The notes below the pieces were generated by a model. That model was given only the letters and a program-made list of their open reading frames with translations. It was not told the DNA's origin and ran no database searches. From Candidatus Neomicrothrix sp. UBA4742 (GTDB taxonomy: Bacteria; Actinomycetota; Acidimicrobiia; Acidimicrobiales; Acidimicrobilacustridaceae), in the NCBI GenBank assembly GCA_002403895.1, contig DHIQ01000116.1:1-20838 (forward strand): 20,838 nucleotides of DNA. Reading direction: 5' to 3'. Both the position numbers and the translations under genes were made by a program. This document shows positions 1-6,766 of the stretch, piece by piece (position 1 is the first letter of the stretch; each line of letters starts with the position of its first letter).

Positions 1-1118
1 ACGAGCCCACCAACCATCTCGACGCCGAGTCGGTCGCTTGGCTCGAGCGGTTCTTGCAGAATTACCACGGCACCGTCGTGGCCATCACCCACGATCGATA
101 CTTCCTCGACAACGTGGCCCAATGGATCCTCGAACTCGACCACGGACGGGGCATGCCCTTCGAGGGCAACTACACCTCGTGGCTCGAGCAGAAGCAGGAG
201 CGCTTGCGCCAGGAGGACAAGACCGATTCCGCCCGCCAGCGCACCCTCGAGCGAGAACTGGACTGGGTACGCATGGCCCCCAAGGCTCGCCAGGCCAAAG
301 GCAAGGCGCGTCTGGCGTCTTACGAGAAGCTGTTGGCGGAGTCGAAGGCGGCTGACGGGCGGGCCGACAAGCTTGAGATCGTGATCCCTTCGGGCGAGCG
401 TCTCGGCGACGTGGTCATCGAGGCCGACCAGCTGACCAAGGGGTATGGCGATCGGCTGCTCATCGACGACCTGACGTTCTCGCTGCCACCAGCCGGCATC
501 GTCGGCGTCATCGGCGCCAACGGCGCGGGCAAGACCACCCTGTTCCGCATGATCACCGACCAAGAACAGCCCGATGGAGGGACGCTGCGGGTGGGGCCGA
601 CGGTCGAGCTCGCCTACGTGGACCAATCCCGAGACACCCTCGATCCCGAGCGCACCGTGTACGAGCAGATCACCGAAGGCAAGGAGACGATCAAGCTCGG
701 CAACCGGGAGATGAATGGCCGGGCCTACGTCGCCGGCTTCAACTTCAAGGGCAGCGATCAGCAGAAGAAGGTCGGCATCTTGTCGGGCGGCGAGCGCAAT
801 CGAGTCCATCTGGCCAAGGTGCTCAAGCACGGCGGCAACGTCTTGCTGTTGGACGAGCCCACCAACGATCTCGATGTCGACACATTGCGCGCCCTCGAAG
901 ACGGGCTCGAGTCCTTCGCCGGCTGCGCCGTCATCATCAGCCACGATCGATGGTTCCTCGATCGGGTCGCCACCCATGTGCTGGCCTTCGAGGGCGAGTC
1001 CCAGGTCCGGTGGTTCGAGGGCAACTTCAGCGAGTACGAGGCCTACCGGCACAAGGAGCTCGGCGCCGAGGCCGATCAGCCGCACCGGCTCAAGTACAAG
1101 CCCCTGGTCCGGGGGTAG
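1..1118 (+). CDS. ettA: Energy-dependent translational throttle protein EttA (ABC-F ATPase), 5' end cut by window edge
   Basis: ABC-F proteins bind the ribosomal E site and couple ATP hydrolysis to early elongation; EttA senses the energy state. The frame is already open at base 3, so the start and the first Walker A lie upstream. The first visible residues, [10 protein letters not shown], are the Walker B/D-loop of the first ATPase domain, followed by the switch region [10 protein letters not shown] charged linker with several Lys/Arg leads into the second domain: Walker [10 protein letters not shown] (bases about 510-540), signature [15 protein letters not shown] (about 780-825), Walker [12 protein letters not shown] and switch ISHDRWFLD. 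The C-terminal tail [13 protein letters not shown] followed by [11 protein letters not shown] is characteristic of the EttA subgroup and argues against an antibiotic-resistance ABC-F. The next gene starts 8 nt after the stop, so the two are probably co-transcribed. Confidence 0.93.
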   Translation, partial: EPTNHLDAESVAWLERFLQNYHGTVVAITHDRYFLDNVAQWILELDHGRGMPFEGNYTSWLEQKQERLRQEDKTDSARQRTLERELDWVRMAPKARQAKGKARLASYEKLLAESKAADGRADKLEIVIPSGERLGDVVIEADQLTKGYGDRLLIDDLTFSLPPAGIVGVIGANGAGKTTLFRMITDQEQPDGGTLRVGPTVELAYVDQSRDTLDPERTVYEQITEGKETIKLGNREMNGRAYVAGFNFKGSDQQKKVGILSGGERNRVHLAKVLKHGGNVLLLDEPTNDLDVDTLRALEDGLESFAGCAVIISHDRWFLDRVATHVLAFEGESQVRWFEGNFSEYEAYRHKELGAEADQPHRLKYKPLVRG

Positions 1119-1126
1119 GCCGCCGC

Positions 1127-1492
1127 ATGCGTCCCCGCACGATCCGGCGGCTGGTTTGGCTAGTGTTCCTGGGCGGCATCGCGGGGATGATCGTCGGGTC
1201 GATCGCCGACAGAAACGGCTTGGCCATCACCTTCGGATTGGTCACCGCGGCAGCAGCCGTCGGGTTGATCCTGGTCACCGCGGTCGCCGGGCCCGACGCG
1301 TTCGGCAAGGCGGCACATCAGACCCCGTCAGTCTCGGCTGCCCCTACCCCATCGGGCGACTCGGCCACCGATGAGGAGACCGCGGCCCGCCTGGAGGCGC
1401 AGATCACCGGGTTGGTGGCGGCGGGAGCCGACGAATCCGTCGTGCGAGCCCTGGTGCGTCAGTCCATCAGCTTCGGTCGCCGTTCGGGGTGA
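1127..1492 (+). CDS. Small two-helix membrane protein of unknown function
   Basis: I do not recognise this 121-residue protein. It begins with a basic stretch (MRPRTIRR), followed by two hydrophobic segments at about residues 9-25 and 33-54 with a short turn (ADRNG) between them. That suggests a helical hairpin in the cytoplasmic membrane. The rest is polar: a Pro/Ser/Thr-rich linker (about 64-78) and a predicted helix (about 79-113) with regular Ala/Glu/Leu spacing, probably soluble. The ATG at 1127 is chosen because a purine-rich GGGGGTAGG lies 7 nt upstream inside the end of ettA, and the hydrophobic N-terminus then starts sensibly. The open frame continues upstream inside ettA, but that part is antiparallel-free overlap with a well-recognised gene and is unlikely to be translated. 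Probably translationally coupled to ettA; a functional link is unknown. Confidence 0.7.
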   Translation: MRPRTIRRLVWLVFLGGIAGMIVGSIADRNGLAITFGLVTAAAAVGLILVTAVAGPDAFGKAAHQTPSVSAAPTPSGDSATDEETAARLEAQITGLVAAGADESVVRALVRQSISFGRRSG

Positions 1493-1530
1493 CGACGAGG
1501 CGCAGGACATCCGGCCGGGAGGGGTTGGGT

Positions 1531-2151
1531 TCAGTCGGGGATGATGGCGAGGTCGACGAGGGTGGACAGCACGGCCTGGGCTTGGTCCAATGGAGCGCCG
1601 TCGGAAGGGGTCAGCACCAGATCGGGATTGTCGGGCGCCTCGTAGGGAGCGTCGATGCCGGTGAAGCCGGGAAGCTCGCCGGCGCGGGCCTTGGCGTAGA
1701 GCCCCTTGGAGTCACGTTTCTCGCATTGTTCGATCGGGGTGTCGATGAAGACCTCGACGAACGGCAGGTCCGCCATCTCGTGGATGAGCCGGACGCGCTC
1801 TCGACCGGCGCGGAACGGACTGATCAGCGGCACCAGGGCGACCACGCCGGCATCGGCGAAGAGGCGGGCCACCTCACCCGCCCGACGGACGTTCTCCTCG
1901 CGATCGGCCTCGCTGAACCCGAGATCACCGTTGAGGCCATGTCGGAGATTGTCCCCGTCGAGCAGGTACGCGGAGTGCCCCCGCCCGAGCAGGAGGCGCT
2001 CGACGGCCACCGCCACCGTCGACTTGCCCGAGCCAGACAGCCCGGTGAACCACACCGTGGCGCCACCCAGCTGGCCCGCCCTCCAGCGATCGACCCGAGA
2101 CACGTCCCCCGGGTGCCACACCACGTTCGGGCTGACCGGCGCGTCGCTCAT
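1531..2151 (-). CDS. cysC: Adenylyl-sulfate (APS) kinase CysC
   Basis: Phosphorylates APS to PAPS using ATP in the cytoplasm, the second step of sulfate activation. The 206-residue protein has the P-loop GLSGSGKST (37-45), the APS kinase motif DGDNLRHGLNGDLGFS (65-80), REENVRR (about 84-90), the substrate-loop motif LISPFRAGRERVR (109-121) and the late KGLYAKARAGELPGFTGIDAPYE region. All are typical of CysC, and length is normal for a stand-alone enzyme. It is the last gene of cysD-cysN-cysC, 13 nt after the cysN stop. No good Shine-Dalgarno precedes the ATG. Instead the start codon is centred in a 14-bp palindrome, so translation may depend on ribosomes arriving from cysN. Unlike mycobacteria, where CysN and CysC are fused, the two are separate here. 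Confidence 0.95.
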   Translation of the reverse strand: MSDAPVSPNVVWHPGDVSRVDRWRAGQLGGATVWFTGLSGSGKSTVAVAVERLLLGRGHSAYLLDGDNLRHGLNGDLGFSEADREENVRRAGEVARLFADAGVVALVPLISPFRAGRERVRLIHEMADLPFVEVFIDTPIEQCEKRDSKGLYAKARAGELPGFTGIDAPYEAPDNPDLVLTPSDGAPLDQAQAVLSTLVDLAIIPD

Positions 2152-2157
2152 GAGCGA
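2144..2157. promoter_or_regulatory. 14-bp palindrome centred on the cysC start codon
   Basis: TCGCTCATGAGCGA is a perfect palindrome whose centre is the cysC ATG. In RNA it could form a 5-bp stem with a CATG loop presenting or masking the start. With no Shine-Dalgarno upstream and a 13-nt gap from cysN, it may contribute to translational coupling. The palindrome is seen; the role is inferred. Confidence 0.3.
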
Positions 2158-2164
2158 GCGGGGC

Positions 2165-3421
2165 TCACTGGGTCGGGCCGATGATCATCCCGGCGGCGAC
2201 GGTGGTGTTGGTGCCTTCGTCGATAAGGATGAAGCTGCCGGTCGTACGGTTGCGCCGGTACTCGTCGTAGAACAGCGGCAGCGTCGTGCGCAGGCTGACC
2301 CGACCGATGTCGTTGAGCGAGAGGCCGGTGGCATCGTCATCACGGTGCAGGGTGTTGACATCGAGGCGGTACTGCAGGGTCTTCACCATGGCCCGAGCGG
2401 AGCGGGTGGTGTGCTTGATGGCCAGCTTGGAACCGGCCATGAGCGTCGAGCTCTCGCTCATCCAGCAGATCATGGCGTCGACGTCCTGGCCGACGTGGGG
2501 CTGGTTGTGGGGCCGACAGATCATGTCGCCCCGGGAGATGTCGATCTCGTCGGCCAGGCTGATGGCCACCGACATGGGAGCGAACGCCTCCTCCACCGGC
2601 CCGTCGGGCCCATCGATCCGCTCGATGGTGGTAGAGAACCCCGACGGCAGGGCGATGACCTCATCGCCCGGCTTGAGCACGCCACCGGCCATCTGCCCGG
2701 CGTAGCCCCGGTAGTCGAGGTGGAGGCCCGACTGCGGGCGCAGCACGTATTGGACCGGGAACCGGGCGTCGATGAGGTTGCGGTCCGACGCAATGAACAC
2801 CTCTTCGAGGTGGTGCAGTAGCGACGAGCCCTCGTACCACACCATGTTGTCAGACCGATGGACCACGTTGTCCCCGTCGAGCGCCGAAATGGGGATGAAC
2901 GTCAGGTCGGTGATATCGAGCTTGGCTGCGAACTGGCCGAAGTCGTGTCTAATAGCCTCGAAGACGTCCTGGTCATAGCCGACGAGGTCCATCTTGTTCA
3001 CGCACAGCACCAGGTGCGGGATGCGCAGGAGCGAGGCGATGAACGCATGGCGGCGGGACTGTTCGACGACCCCGCTGCGCGCGTCGACCAGGACAAGTGC
3101 CAGGTCCGCGGTGGACGCGCCGGTCACCATGTTGCGCGTGTACTGAACGTGGCCCGGCGTGTCGGCGATGATGAACTTGCGCTTAGGGGTTGCGAAGTAG
3201 CGGTAGGCCACATCGATGGTGATCCCCTGCTCACGCTCAGCACGCAGGCCGTCGGTGATCAGCGCCAGGTTGGTGTATTCGTCGCCGCGGTCGCGACTCG
3301 TTCGCTCGACCGATTCGAGCTGGTCTTCGAAAATGGCCTTCGAGTCGTACAGCAGGCGGCCGATGAGCGTGGACTTGCCGTCGTCCACCGACCCCGCTGT
3401 CGCCAATCGCATCATCTCCAC
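2165..3421 (-). CDS. cysN: Sulfate adenylyltransferase subunit 1 (GTPase) CysN
   Basis: Regulatory GTPase subunit of ATP sulfurylase; GTP hydrolysis drives formation of APS from sulfate and ATP by CysD. The 418-residue protein is an EF-Tu-type translational GTPase: G1 GSVDDGKST (10-18), switch I/G2 GITIDVAYRYF (66-76), G3 DTPGH (87-91), G4 NKMD (142-145) and G5 near SALDG, then two beta-barrel domains to the C-terminus. It lacks a fused APS kinase domain, which is supplied by the adjacent cysC. A GTG at 3421 is taken as start because GGGAGGG lies about 10 nt upstream. In-frame ATGs at 3415 and 3412 are alternatives, and the former overlaps the stop of a 25-codon ORF (ATGA). That arrangement suggests translational coupling to cysD. 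The start could therefore differ by two or three codons. Confidence 0.95.
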   Translation of the reverse strand: MEMMRLATAGSVDDGKSTLIGRLLYDSKAIFEDQLESVERTSRDRGDEYTNLALITDGLRAEREQGITIDVAYRYFATPKRKFIIADTPGHVQYTRNMVTGASTADLALVLVDARSGVVEQSRRHAFIASLLRIPHLVLCVNKMDLVGYDQDVFEAIRHDFGQFAAKLDITDLTFIPISALDGDNVVHRSDNMVWYEGSSLLHHLEEVFIASDRNLIDARFPVQYVLRPQSGLHLDYRGYAGQMAGGVLKPGDEVIALPSGFSTTIERIDGPDGPVEEAFAPMSVAISLADEIDISRGDMICRPHNQPHVGQDVDAMICWMSESSTLMAGSKLAIKHTTRSARAMVKTLQYRLDVNTLHRDDDATGLSLNDIGRVSLRTTLPLFYDEYRRNRTTGSFILIDEGTNTTVAAGMIIGPTQ

Positions 3422-3489
3422 TGGAGCTCGCCCTCCCGCTTGCGGTCCTCAACTCGATCGTCGGCTCGCGTCGCTCGATACGGCCGCAT
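3412..3489 (-). CDS. Possible 25-codon coupling ORF between cysD and cysN, derived from the cysD 3' end
   Basis: The cysD stop overlaps an ATG by one base (TGATG at 3487-3491). That ATG opens a 25-codon frame ending in a TGA at 3412-3414, which overlaps the ATG at 3415 of cysN (ATGA). Its peptide contains ATRADDR-VEDRKREGEL, which closely resembles the CysD C-terminus ASRADDR-TSEAAM-EDRKREGYF. It is therefore a partial copy of the end of cysD with five codons lost. It may serve only to carry ribosomes from cysD to cysN, or it may be a chance frame in duplicated DNA. The overlaps and similarity are seen; translation is inferred and unproven. Confidence 0.35.
   Translation of the reverse strand: MRPYRATRADDRVEDRKREGELQWR
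3430..3474 (-). repeat. Second (partial) copy of the cysD 3' end in the cysD-cysN gap
   Basis: This 45-bp stretch matches 3498-3557 (the last CysD codons) in the same orientation, after loss of 15 bp. 21 bases (3430-3450 versus 3498-3518) are identical. The upstream part encodes RADDR in both copies, with differences confined to third codon positions. Confidence 0.75.
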
Positions 3490-4394
3490 CAGAAGTAGCC
3501 CTCCCGCTTGCGGTCCTCCATGGCAGCCTCGGACGTGCGGTCGTCGGCCCGGCTGGCGCCACGCTCGGTGATCCGGGTGGCGGCAACCTCGACGATGACC
3601 TCCTCGACGGTGGTGGCAGGCGACTCGACGGCACCGGTGCACGACGCGTCGCCCACCGTGCGGTAGCGGACGGTGGCCTCGAACGGCTCCTCGCCGTCCA
3701 TGACGGTGACGTAGGGGCCCACCGCAAGCAGCATGCCGTCGCGTCGGAACACCACGCGACGGTGCGAGTAGTAGATCATGGGCAGCTCGATGTGCTCATC
3801 AGCGATGTACTGCCAGATGTCGAGTTCGGTCCAGTTGCTGAGCGGGAACACGCGGATGTGTTCGCCCGGCTTGTGGCGCCCGTTGTAGAGCGACCACACC
3901 TCGGGTCGCTGGTTCTTCGGGTCCCATTGGCCGAAGTCATCGCGGAAGGAGTACATCCGCTCCTTGGCCCGGGCCTTCTCCTCGTCGCGTCGAGCGCCAC
4001 CGAACACGGCATTGAACCGGTGCTCTTCGATGGCATCGAGGAGGGTGGTGGTCTGCAAGCGGTTGCGACTCGCGCGGGGCCCGGTTTCCTCGACCACCCG
4101 CCCGGCGTCGATGGAATCCTGCACCGAGGCCAACACCAAGCGGGCCCCGAGGATCTCGACGGCGCGGTCACGGAACTCGATGACCTCGGGGAAGTTGTGC
4201 CCCGTGTCGACGTGCATCACGGGAAAGGGCAGCTTGCACGGGGCAAACGCCTTGACCGCCAGGTGGAGCATCACGACCGAGTCCTTGCCGCCCGAGAACA
4301 GCAAGCACGGGCGCTCGAACTCTGCGGCGACCTCGCGAATGATGTGGATCGACTCGGCCTCGAGGGCTCGAAGATTCGACAGTTCGTAATCCAT
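3489..4394 (-). CDS. cysD: Sulfate adenylyltransferase subunit 2 CysD
   Basis: Catalytic subunit of ATP sulfurylase, forming APS and pyrophosphate from ATP and sulfate in complex with CysN. The 301-residue protein begins MDYELSNLRALEAESIHIIREV, has the PP-loop SGGKDSVVM (34-42), PVMHVDTGHNFPEVIEFRD, the conserved FGGARRDEEKARAKER segment and SNWTELDIWQYI, and ends in MEDRKREGYF. Length matches the family (about 300). The frame is open further upstream to 4571, but conservation starts at the ATG at 4394 and the extension would run into the divergent cysQ, so 4394 is chosen. There is no Shine-Dalgarno; a TACGTT box ends 10 nt before the ATG, so the message may be nearly leaderless. First gene of cysD-cysN-cysC. 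Confidence 0.95.
   Translation of the reverse strand: MDYELSNLRALEAESIHIIREVAAEFERPCLLFSGGKDSVVMLHLAVKAFAPCKLPFPVMHVDTGHNFPEVIEFRDRAVEILGARLVLASVQDSIDAGRVVEETGPRASRNRLQTTTLLDAIEEHRFNAVFGGARRDEEKARAKERMYSFRDDFGQWDPKNQRPEVWSLYNGRHKPGEHIRVFPLSNWTELDIWQYIADEHIELPMIYYSHRRVVFRRDGMLLAVGPYVTVMDGEEPFEATVRYRTVGDASCTGAVESPATTVEEVIVEVAATRITERGASRADDRTSEAAMEDRKREGYF
3498..3557 (-). repeat. Parent copy of the duplicated cysD 3' end
   Basis: Lies within cysD and encodes the C-terminal ASRADDR, a six-residue TSEAAM insert, and EDRKREG. Direct repeat partner of 3430-3474; the offset between the identical 21-bp cores is 68 bp. Confidence 0.75.
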
Positions 4395-4459
4395 GGAGGC
4401 GACCAACGTAGGGTACGGGAGACATCGGGGGGAAATGCTGACTGGAAAGGTCGACAATC
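4395..4459. promoter_or_regulatory. Divergent intergenic region between cysD and cysQ
   Basis: This 65-bp gap must hold start signals for both the sulfate-activation operon (leftward) and cysQ (rightward). On the minus strand TACCCT (4415-4410) and TACGTT (4410-4405) are candidate -10 boxes for cysD. On the plus strand GGAAAGG (4444-4450) is the cysQ ribosome site. No clear -35 or operator was recognised, but shared control of the two directions is plausible. Confidence 0.45.
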
Positions 4460-5275
4460 GTGCCGCACAGCGACGATATCGGCTCAGCCGTGCCTCCCCG
4501 CCCGGCCGGCGACGGACCCACCCCGGATGACCATCGTCTGGCGGCGGAGGTGGCGGAACGGGCCGGAGCACTCCTGATCGATCTCCGGGCCCGGCTGGTG
4601 GCGGAGGGAGCCGACGGGGACACCCTGAAACAACAGGGCGACCGTCAGGCCCACCTGCTGATCCTCGAGTTGCTGGCCGATCGGTGCCGGGCGGGCGACG
4701 CCGTCTTGTCCGAGGAGGGGGCCGACGACGACGCCCGGCTGCGGGCCGATCGGGTGTGGATCGTCGACCCGCTCGACGGCACCCGCGAATTCAGCGAACC
4801 GCCAAGGACGGACTGGGCGGTGCACGTGGCCCTCGTCATCGCCGGCGTGCCCGTCGCCGGGGCCGTGGCCCTCCCCGCGCTGGGCGTCACGCTCGTTACC
4901 GACCCGGCCCCACCGCCGCCGCCCAGCCCGCCGGCAATCCCCCGGGTGATCGTGAGTCGTTCGCGACCTCCAGCGGCGGCCACCTGGTTGGCCGAGACGA
5001 TGGGGGCCGACCTCGTCGAGATGGGTTCGGCGGGGGCCAAGGCCATGGCTGTCGTTCGGGGCGAGGCCGACGTGTACGCCCACTCCGGCGGTCAGTACGA
5101 GTGGGACTCGTGCGCCCCGGTCGCCGTCGCAGCCGCCGCCGGGCTGCACGTGTCGCGCCTCGATGGCTCCCCCCTCCGCTACAACAACGCAAACCCCTAC
5201 CTACCCGACCTGTTGATCTGCCGGGCTGAGTTGGCGGCGACCGCACTCGAGGCGCTGGCCGCGTTCGAAGGGTGA
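4460..5275 (+). CDS. cysQ: CysQ-like 3'(2'),5'-bisphosphate nucleotidase (inositol monophosphatase superfamily)
   Basis: Would hydrolyse PAP (or PAPS) to AMP (or APS), preventing build-up of the by-product of PAPS use. The 271-residue protein has the three metal-site motifs of the superfamily: SEEG (84-87), DPLDGTREF (103-111) and WDSCAP (215-220). The REFSE extension after DPLDGT, and its position divergent from cysDNC, favour PAP phosphatase over inositol monophosphatase. A GTG start at 4460 is supported by GGAAAGG 9 nt upstream. A proline-rich stretch (PPPPPSPP, about 151-158) sits where other members have a short loop and looks like a lineage-specific insertion. The stop overlaps a possible GTG of the following crotonase gene (GTGA), so the two are likely co-transcribed although functionally unrelated. 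Substrate identity is inferred from context. Confidence 0.85.
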   Translation: MPHSDDIGSAVPPRPAGDGPTPDDHRLAAEVAERAGALLIDLRARLVAEGADGDTLKQQGDRQAHLLILELLADRCRAGDAVLSEEGADDDARLRADRVWIVDPLDGTREFSEPPRTDWAVHVALVIAGVPVAGAVALPALGVTLVTDPAPPPPPSPPAIPRVIVSRSRPPAAATWLAETMGADLVEMGSAGAKAMAVVRGEADVYAHSGGQYEWDSCAPVAVAAAAGLHVSRLDGSPLRYNNANPYLPDLLICRAELAATALEALAAFEG

Positions 5276-5286
5276 GGGCGGATTCG

Positions 5287-6102
5287 ATGGAGCTGAAGAC
5301 GGTCCGCTACGAAATGGACGGCCCAGTCGCCACCATCACGCTGTCGCGGCCCGAGCGGCTGAATGCCTGGACCGGGCGGATGCACACCGAGTACCGCTGG
5401 GCGCTGGCCGAAGCCGAGGCCGACGACCACATCCGCGTGATCGTCGTGACCGGCGAGGGCCGCGGCTTCTGCGTGGGCGCCGACGCGCAGGCTCTGTCCG
5501 ATCATGCCGAACGGGGTGGGTACGACCCCGGCACGGGAGCCGATCTGGCCACGCCCGGCTACGGCGTGTCGCCGGAGTTCGACCACGACTTCGCCTTCCA
5601 TTTCGGGCTCACCACCCCGGTCATCGCGGCGATCAACGGTCCGGTGGCGGGCGTCGGCCTGGTACTGGCCTGTTACTGCGACCTGCGCTTCGCGGCGGCG
5701 GGCGTGAAGTTCACCACCGCCCACGGCAAGCTCAACCTGCCAGCCGAGTACGGCTTGTCGTGGCTACTCCCCCGTCTCATCGGCCTCACCCGGGCCAACG
5801 ACATCCTCCTCTCCAGTCGCACGTTCCGGGCCGAGGAAGCGGCGGAGATGGGGCTGGTCAATGCCGTCATCGAACCCGACGCGCTGCTCCCCCACACCTA
5901 CCGATATGCCCATGACCTGGCCCGAACCGTGTCGCGGGGCTCGCTCGCCGCCACGAAACGCCAGATCTACCTCGACCAGTTCCGGGGGCTCGGCGAATCC
6001 GTGACCGAGGCGTCGGTGCGACTGAACCAGATGATGGGCGAGCCCGACTTCGCCGAAGGCGTGGCCGCCCTCACCGAGAAGCGCCCACCGAACTTCAGCT
6101 GA
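5287..6102 (+). CDS. Enoyl-CoA hydratase/isomerase family protein (crotonase fold)
   Basis: Crotonase-fold enzyme acting on acyl-CoA thioesters, likely hydrating a 2-enoyl-CoA. The 271-residue protein begins MELKTVRYEMDGPVATITLSRPERLNA. The two oxyanion-hole segments are GRGFCVGADAQAL (58-70) and GPVAGVGLVLACYCDLRFA (118-136). A glutamate in LPAEYGLSWLLPRL (E154) is at the position of one catalytic acid of hydratases; the second acid position appears not to be glutamate (around TTAHGK), so simple hydratase activity is not certain. ATG 5287 is preferred over GTG 5272 because GAGGGCGG lies 6-13 nt upstream and the protein then starts as usual for the family. It follows cysQ directly. The substrate cannot be read from sequence. 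Confidence 0.88.
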   Translation: MELKTVRYEMDGPVATITLSRPERLNAWTGRMHTEYRWALAEAEADDHIRVIVVTGEGRGFCVGADAQALSDHAERGGYDPGTGADLATPGYGVSPEFDHDFAFHFGLTTPVIAAINGPVAGVGLVLACYCDLRFAAAGVKFTTAHGKLNLPAEYGLSWLLPRLIGLTRANDILLSSRTFRAEEAAEMGLVNAVIEPDALLPHTYRYAHDLARTVSRGSLAATKRQIYLDQFRGLGESVTEASVRLNQMMGEPDFAEGVAALTEKRPPNFS

Positions 6103-6309
6103 ACGGGTGCCAGCGGCACGCGCCCGACTCGGGGACGCTGAGCCACCGAACGGTCGTCAACGGTCCCCCGTTTCAGGGGGCCGGCGTTCGTGGGGGTGGC
6201 GGAGCTCGTGTACCGAACCCATGCGCAGCCACAGCGGGCCCGGAGCCAGTTCCACGGGGAACGGCCAAGACGTGATCGGCTTCATTGCCGGCCACGCCAA
6301 GCGAGCTCG
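6103..6309. other. Convergent intergenic region after the crotonase gene
   Basis: These 207 bp separate the crotonase stop from the STAS gene stop on the other strand. Short open frames here have no recognisable product or ribosome site. The only structure seen is the GC hairpin at 6161-6183. No tRNA was recognised. Confidence 0.6.
6161..6183 (+). terminator. GC-rich hairpin, possible terminator of the cysQ-crotonase transcript
   Basis: CGG-T-CCCCC and GGGGG-CCG pair around a GTTTCA loop (8 bp with one bulged base). It lies 58 bp after the crotonase stop in a convergent gap. There is no following T-run, so it is not a textbook intrinsic terminator. Confidence 0.4.
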
Positions 6310-6633
6310 TTAGTTCTCGACCTCGAGATCGGCGAACGCCGGATCACTCGCCAGGAGGGCCAGCGTCGACACGTTGGGCTCTCGCACCACGAACCGACCG
6401 TGGCGCTGGTGGACCCGCTCGCGGGCCTGGGCCAGGACCGCGACCTCGGACCGGCCCAGCGAGCGCAACAGGCTGCAGTCGAGCACGATCGTGGTCGAGT
6501 CGCGCTCGAGTGCCTGGCTGACCTCGGCGTCGACCAGGCGCGCGGACTCGGGCTCGAGGTCGCCTTCCAAGCCGACGATCGTCATGGCGCCGAGATCCAA
6601 CACTCGGATGTGCGAGCCGGTCGGAAGAACCAT
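6310..6633 (-). CDS. STAS-domain protein, anti-anti-sigma-like with an altered phosphorylation motif
   Basis: The 107-residue protein consists of a single STAS-like domain. It has an N-terminal beta strand pair, VSQALERDSTTIVLDCSLLRS (central strand and turn), a following helix SEVAVLAQARERVHQR, then FVVREP and a C-terminal helix. In SpoIIAA-type anti-anti-sigma factors the turn carries D-S-S-G, with the first serine phosphorylated by the anti-sigma kinase. Aligned by eye, this protein has G-R-S-E there, so the aspartate and the phosphoacceptor serine are lost and one serine remains. It may be a regulator working without phosphorylation, or a diverged binding module. No anti-sigma kinase or sigma factor is nearby. 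The ATG at 6633 has only a weak purine stretch (GGGAC) just upstream. STAS assignment is from the overall pattern and moderately sure. Confidence 0.65.
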   Translation of the reverse strand: MVLPTGSHIRVLDLGAMTIVGLEGDLEPESARLVDAEVSQALERDSTTIVLDCSLLRSLGRSEVAVLAQARERVHQRHGRFVVREPNVSTLALLASDPAFADLEVEN

Positions 6634-6670
6634 GTCCCATCTCTACCCGGCGCAAACGGCAGTGAGGCGG

Positions 6671-6720
6671 CCGAAGAGCGGGCCGAACGAACCATTTCGC
6701 CGGCCTTGCTCACTCTTCGG
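6671..6720 (-). other. Nested inverted repeat between CoA transferase and STAS genes
   Basis: CCGAAGAG (6671-6678) and CTCTTCGG (6713-6720) are a perfect 8-bp inverted repeat. Inside them GGCCG (6681-6685) and CGGCC (6701-6705) form a second stem. On the minus strand it lies about 47 nt after the CoA transferase stop and about 40 nt before the STAS start. It could be a terminator, an attenuator or a processing site. No T-run follows. Confidence 0.4.
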
Positions 6721-6766
6721 GGTTGGCACGGGCTCGACGAGCGCGTGCAGTGGCCGGCGGGAGGGC

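Noticed and set aside
1..1118. ABC-F protein as an antibiotic-resistance factor
   Set aside because: C-terminal EttA signature and typical linker; no resistance context.
4395..4571. N-terminal extension of CysD by 59 residues
   Set aside because: Family conservation begins at the ATG 4394 and the extension is antisense to cysQ.
3216..4577. Long plus-strand open frame across cysD
   Set aside because: Antisense of cysD/cysN with no domain or ribosome site; shadow of high-GC codon usage.
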